Shown here piece by piece: positions 60,348-64,000 of a stretch of 64,000 nt of DNA. Each line of letters opens with the position of its first letter. Position 1 is the stretch's first letter. The stretch comes from DT-110 sp030148525 (GTDB taxonomy: Bacteria; Bacteroidota; Bacteroidia; Chitinophagales; Saprospiraceae): assembly GCA_965227445.1 (NCBI GenBank), contig OZ245751.1, positions 2,170,001 through 2,234,000 of the forward strand. The letters are read 5' to 3'. A program made the position numbers and the translations under genes. The notes beneath the pieces were generated by a model, which saw only the letters and a program-made list of their open reading frames with translations, was not told the DNA's origin and ran no database searches.

Positions 60348-62129
60348 CTAAAGATAAATCGGCTTCTCTAATTTACGACTAATAGTAAAAGCTGCATTGA
60401 TAAGTCCTACGTGGCTATAGGTTTGCGGGAAATTACCCCACTGGCTGCCCGTCGGTTCGTGCACATCCTCACTTAGCAACCCTAAATGGTTGCTCTGGCT
60501 GGCCAGGTACTCGAAGATCTTGATGGCCTCCGTAACGCGGCCCATGCGGGCGAGAGCTTCCACGTACCAAAAGGCGCAGATCAGGAAGGTGCTTTCCGGT
60601 TCCCCGAAATCGTCGACGTGCTTATAGCGGTAGAATAAGCCCGTTTCGGTGCGTAGCTCCTCCTCCAGTACCTTCACGTGTTGTTTCGCTTTTTTACTTC
60701 GCGGGTTGAGATACTGCATATTTATGAGTTGCAGCAGACTGGCGTCGAGATTACTACTGCCAATGGCCTGGGTGTAGACACCCCGTTTTTCGTCGTAGCA
60801 TTGTTCAATGCGATCGGCAGCTTTTTTGACGAGCTTACGGGCCAGTTTTTCCATGTTCTTGCGACCGGCGCCCCGGGCGATCTTCTGGGCCGCGTGGCTG
60901 CCTGCCCAGTGGAAGAGGAAGGTGTAGGAGTGCAATTGCTTCAGGCCACGGAACTCCCAGAGTCCGTTGTCGGGTTCGTCCATGGTGGCCTCGATGAGCT
61001 CCAGGCAGTGCTCGGCCAGATCGACCAGGGTTTCAGAGTCGTGACCGACCAGGCGAACATCATTAAAGAGCGGTAAAAGAGTGACGAGTACCTGTCCGTA
61101 CACATCGTTCTGAATGTGTTCATAGGCTTGGTTGCCGATGCGAACCGGTTTTTCACCTTTATAGCCGTTGAGATCCAGAATCTCTTCTTCTGGTTCCCCG
61201 TTCATGGTTATGGGGTATAATGGGTGAAAGCGCCTATTTTCTTTGATTACGATATTCTCGATAAAGTTGGCGTAGTCGCGCAGGATACCGAAGTGACTGA
61301 GGTCGTTAAGTGCTTTGAGGGTGTAGTGGGCATCGCGCAACCAACAAAAGCGATAATCCCAGTTACGGGTGCTGCCCGGCGATTCGGGCAAACTGGTGGT
61401 GGCGGCAGCGATAATAGCTCCGGTATCCTGGTATTGGTGCATTTTTAGCGTAAGCGCCGAGCGAATCACCAATTCCTGGTGGAAGTGCTCGGTCGATGTG
61501 TTGCGGACCCAACGACGCCAGTATTCGGTGGTTTTCACCAAAAAGGATTCCACGGTAGAACTCAGTGGTGCCTCCAGGGGTACTCCCCAGGTAAGGGACA
61601 TGTATTTGGTCTCCGTGAGGACAAAAGCGACCTCCTGGTCGACGTAGCTGAGGGGGACATCAGTGGTCAGACGAACCTGGGCATCGAGGCCCTGGTATCG
61701 GATGTGATTGGAACCGAAAACAACGTCTGGCTGCTTGCGACCATAATCACCCGTGGGGTGGCAGCACACACGCACCCGCGGACGACCGCTGATGGGGATA
61801 ATCTTACGCATCAGCATGAGAGGTTTGTAGTAGCGTTCATACTGGTAAAAACGGGGCGCAAAATCGATCACTTTATAACTGCCATCGGGACATTCAAAGG
61901 TGGTTTCCAGAATATTGGTATTCTCCAGATAGCGCTGACGGGTGGTACATTCTTTCGATTCCGGTTCAATGTAAAAGTGACCACCTTTATCATCATCGAG
62001 TAAGCCTCCAAAGATGAAGGAACTATCAAAGCGCGGCCAGCAAAGCCACCCGACGTTCGCCTTGTCGTCGATAAGCGCAAGATAGGAGCAGTTGCCAATG
62101 ATACCGTAGTTGTACTTGTGTGTGTTCAT
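60348..62129 (-). CDS. glycoside hydrolase family 15 (glucoamylase/trehalase-like)
   Basis: 593 residues. The N-terminal beta domain begins NYGIIGNCSYLALIDDKANVGWLCWPRFDSS and leads to an (alpha/alpha)6 catalytic domain from about 220 (RNWDYRFCWLRDAHYTLKAL, a GH15 signature with RNWDYRYCWLRDA in close relatives). A late YTFLFHWAGSHA and GLLSEDVHEPTGSQWGNFPQTYSHVGLINAA carry the second acid. No signal peptide, so cytoplasmic. Family members hydrolyse trehalose or alpha-glucans. It starts the minus-strand operon with aroK 4 bp downstream. Confidence 0.95.
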   Translation of the reverse strand: MNTHKYNYGIIGNCSYLALIDDKANVGWLCWPRFDSSFIFGGLLDDDKGGHFYIEPESKECTTRQRYLENTNILETTFECPDGSYKVIDFAPRFYQYERYYKPLMLMRKIIPISGRPRVRVCCHPTGDYGRKQPDVVFGSNHIRYQGLDAQVRLTTDVPLSYVDQEVAFVLTETKYMSLTWGVPLEAPLSSTVESFLVKTTEYWRRWVRNTSTEHFHQELVIRSALTLKMHQYQDTGAIIAAATTSLPESPGSTRNWDYRFCWLRDAHYTLKALNDLSHFGILRDYANFIENIVIKENRRFHPLYPITMNGEPEEEILDLNGYKGEKPVRIGNQAYEHIQNDVYGQVLVTLLPLFNDVRLVGHDSETLVDLAEHCLELIEATMDEPDNGLWEFRGLKQLHSYTFLFHWAGSHAAQKIARGAGRKNMEKLARKLVKKAADRIEQCYDEKRGVYTQAIGSSNLDASLLQLINMQYLNPRSKKAKQHVKVLEEELRTETGLFYRYKHVDDFGEPESTFLICAFWYVEALARMGRVTEAIKIFEYLASQSNHLGLLSEDVHEPTGSQWGNFPQTYSHVGLINAAFTISRKLEKPIYL

Positions 62130-62379
62130 GTTGTTTGGGTGCAGCTATGATGAAAAGACCTCCCGGCTGGTTCTAACCAGTGAGCGGTCGGGTGGTTTAA
62201 TCTGGCGGGGCGGAATATTAGGAAAAAGTTTGGGTTAATCTATTCTTTCCGCATCCTAAATTACACAACAGAACAGGATCAGCTTCTAAAAAAGGTGTAT
62301 ACTTGCGGGCTCAGTGGGGACACGGTGTGGTAAACCCAAGGCGGGTTCTCCCTGTTCCCTGGTAAAAGGACTAGCAACT

Positions 62380-62850
62380 ATGAATCGTTTTCTTTGGCTG
62401 TTGGGACTGTCATTTATCCTTAGCTGTTCGACCAACTCCGATGGCGAGGGAGTTCGGGAAGTAGAGGTAGGACCAAATGCGGCTATCATTCGCAACCCGG
62501 TTCAGGCCGATCAACCGACCGATAGCAGTCAGGCAGCACGGTTAAGCTTCGAGCAAACCATTTTTGATTTTGGCGAAGTAGAGGAGGGCACCATCGTTGA
62601 GCATACTTTTTCCTTTGAGAACACGGGGGCGGTACCGCTTTTGATCAGTGATGCTCGCTCGACCTGTGGCTGTACGGTGCCGGAATGGCCTCGTGAACCC
62701 ATTGCACCAGGTGACGAAGGCGTGATCAATGTGCGCTTCGATACCCGGCAAAAAATAAACCAGCAAAGTAAGCCAATCACTATAACGGCTAATACATTGC
62801 CGGCACAAACACGCATTTATCTGCGCGGATTCGTAAATCCCGCTGAATAG
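62380..62850 (+). CDS. DUF1573 lipoprotein
   Basis: 156 residues from the ATG at 62380, with AAAAGGA in front. Lipobox LSC (Cys15). The DUF1573 core is FDFGEVEEGTIVEHTFSFENTGAVPLLI, then STCGCTVPEWPREPIAPGDEG, where the CGC motif follows the strand as usual, and the closing ITANTLPAQTRIYLRG. The fold is an Ig-like beta sandwich. Function unknown, but it sits next to yajC and ybbR in many Bacteroidota. Confidence 0.92.
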   Translation: MNRFLWLLGLSFILSCSTNSDGEGVREVEVGPNAAIIRNPVQADQPTDSSQAARLSFEQTIFDFGEVEEGTIVEHTFSFENTGAVPLLISDARSTCGCTVPEWPREPIAPGDEGVINVRFDTRQKINQQSKPITITANTLPAQTRIYLRGFVNPAE

Positions 62851-62909
62851 TTTTTTATATTTTCAATTGTTTAAGGGGAAATTCCCCGTCAACCAACCAT
62901 AAGCAAGTT

Positions 62910-63248
62910 ATGAACTACCAATCTGTTGATTTTTTGCTACTGCAAGCCTCCGGTTCTCAGGCCGGTTACTTGAATATTGCCTTCATTTTATTGATGTTTG
63001 CGGTGTTCTGGTTCTTTATTATTCGTCCGCAGTCCAAAAAGCAGAAAGAACAACGCAACTGGCTACAAGAACTGGAAAAAGGCGACGATGTAGTAACCGC
63101 CAGTGGCATACTAGGTAAGATCACGAAGATCGAAGAAGATATTATCACTCTGGAAGTGGGATCTAAGGTCTACATCCGGGTAACCCGGAATGCCGTTTCC
63201 AAAGAACTAACTGATTCCGTGCATGGCGGCGAAGATAAAGCTAAATAA
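62910..63248 (+). CDS. yajC: preprotein translocase subunit YajC
   Basis: 112 residues. One membrane helix (IAFILLMFAVFWFFIIRPQSKKQKEQRNW, where the typical YajC RPQ-K-K-E run follows the helix) and a small cytoplasmic domain (LEKGDDVVTASGILGKITKIEEDIITLEV). YajC associates with SecDF and supports protein export. It overlaps the following ybbR-like gene, so the two are translated together. The stop is TAA at 63246-63248. Confidence 0.95.
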   Translation: MNYQSVDFLLLQASGSQAGYLNIAFILLMFAVFWFFIIRPQSKKQKEQRNWLQELEKGDDVVTASGILGKITKIEEDIITLEVGSKVYIRVTRNAVSKELTDSVHGGEDKAK

Positions 63249-64000
63249 GCGAAGTTTTGCCATCGACTTTCGGCAGGACAGAGCTATACTGATGATTTGC
63301 ATCGGTGTAGCTCTTGTCTTTTGGATATTGGTAAAATTATCGCAGACCTACACGTCGGAGAAGAATGTAAATCTGTCTTTCAGTGTTCCCCCGGAACAGG
63401 CCTTTACTCAGGCACCTCCCGAGGATATGGTGATCAAAATGGAAGGTACCGGCTGGGATCTCATGTTTGAGTTCTTCTCATCTCATTCAATAAACCTGCA
63501 ATACGATCTGGTGGATCGCACCGGGATCAATCTAAGTCGTAATCAATTGCGTTCGGACCTGCAGGACGCCCTCTTTAGTCGCGACCTGACAGTTACTGAT
63601 ATTAATTACGACCGACTCGAGTTGCAATTGGAGCAAAAAGTGACCCGCCGCCTGCCCATTTGGCTGCGTACCGACCTGACCCTGGCTCCCGAGTATCAAT
63701 TGCGAAAACCACCGCGCACCAATCCCGATAGCGTTGCGGTGACCGGCCCAGGCTCCATTGTGGATAGCCTTTTATTTTGGGAAACAGATAGCCTGGTAGT
63801 TGCCGACCTCAAGGCAAGTATTGAAACTACGGTGCCCCTGCAGGTACCTCCTCCGGAAATTTCCCTGGATCCCCGTGCGGTGCAGGCAATCATTGCGGTC
63901 GAACAATTTACCCAGAAGTCACTATTCGTCACCCTGGATGTAGTAAACGCTTCGGATAGTATTCAAATTTTTCCCCGTCAGATCTCCGTTACCTGCGTGT
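63223..64000 (+). CDS. YbbR-like domain protein, partial (runs off the window)
   Basis: At least 259 residues; no stop before the window end. It starts at ATG 63223 inside yajC (26-bp overlap). A basic N-terminus (MAAKIKLNKRSFAIDF) is followed by one membrane helix (AILMICIGVALVFWILVKLS) and the YbbR pattern: KNVNLSFSVPPEQAF, RRLPIWLRTDLTLAPEYQL, then SVAVTGPGSIVDSL, the strand-turn-strand block that repeats in YbbR/CdaR proteins. Those proteins act in the periplasm and can regulate diadenylate cyclase. Location after yajC is the usual Bacteroidota order; coaE would be expected next. Confidence 0.85.
   Translation, partial: MAAKIKLNKRSFAIDFRQDRAILMICIGVALVFWILVKLSQTYTSEKNVNLSFSVPPEQAFTQAPPEDMVIKMEGTGWDLMFEFFSSHSINLQYDLVDRTGINLSRNQLRSDLQDALFSRDLTVTDINYDRLELQLEQKVTRRLPIWLRTDLTLAPEYQLRKPPRTNPDSVAVTGPGSIVDSLLFWETDSLVVADLKASIETTVPLQVPPPEISLDPRAVQAIIAVEQFTQKSLFVTLDVVNASDSIQIFPRQISVTCV

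Noticed and set aside
1..64000. tRNA and rRNA genes
   Set aside because: No cloverleaf with a TTCGAAT-type loop, CCA end or rRNA block was recognised; a tRNA scan would settle this.

Overview
The window looks like a chromosome segment of a Bacteroidota member, probably of the Saprospiria (Lewinella-like) group. Core genes run at roughly 50% GC. At least two promoters match the Bacteroidota consensus TTTG-N19/20-TAnnTTTG. Many genes encode lipoproteins, LytTR regulators, AsmA-like and outer-membrane beta-barrel proteins. The gene order DUF1573 - yajC - ybbR at the right end is typical of the phylum. Taxonomy is inferred from gene content only.

Region 1 (1-6.5 kb) is accessory DNA. It holds AT-rich genes for small lipoproteins and a netrin-like protein, plus a MazF-type toxin-antitoxin pair. 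Between them lie sequences resembling integron attC sites (RYYYAAC...GTTRRRY ends around imperfect palindromes). The block is broken by an IS3-family element that is itself cut by an IS1182-like element. The IS1182-like transposase is in turn interrupted by a 99-bp TA-flanked miniature element. No integron integrase is present, so this would be a cassette cluster or the distal part of an array.

Region 2 (6.5-17 kb) has a membrane protein, a beta-lactamase-fold hydrolase, a LytS/LytT two-component system, a CPBP protease, a frameshifted ankyrin plus beta-barrel gene, a second AT-rich patch (13.0-14.2 kb), lipoproteins and a VOC protein.

Region 3 (17-36.4 kb) is housekeeping: cytochrome c lipoprotein, universal stress protein, pgi, an LVIVD beta-propeller lipoprotein with an outer-membrane partner, an ECF sigma factor overlapping a membrane-anchored barrel protein, a class V aminotransferase, smc, a large AsmA-like protein, an RNase D-like exonuclease and a fused peptide-type ABC ATPase.

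Region 4 (36.4-50.3 kb) carries an MBL hydrolase, gamma-glutamyltransferase, a divergent diacylglycerol kinase / App1 phosphatase pair, fmt, a lipase-like hydrolase, a glycosyltransferase and a C39-peptidase ABC exporter with its membrane-fusion partner. Its intergenic spaces are full of repeats: heptamer-like words, hairpin modules and a 133-bp tandem repeat.

Region 5 (50.3-64 kb) carries lpd, a candidate new small RNA with its own consensus promoter and terminator, folE with an SDR, gdhA, an unusual two-AAA ATPase whose C-terminus resembles a release-factor PCRF domain, a DUF429 nuclease, aroK, a GH15 hydrolase, and DUF1573-yajC-ybbR running off the end.

The observations most worth following are the candidate sRNA (51877-52018, minus strand), the attC-like cassette block, the AAA+/release-factor-like fusion and the several dispersed repeat families.
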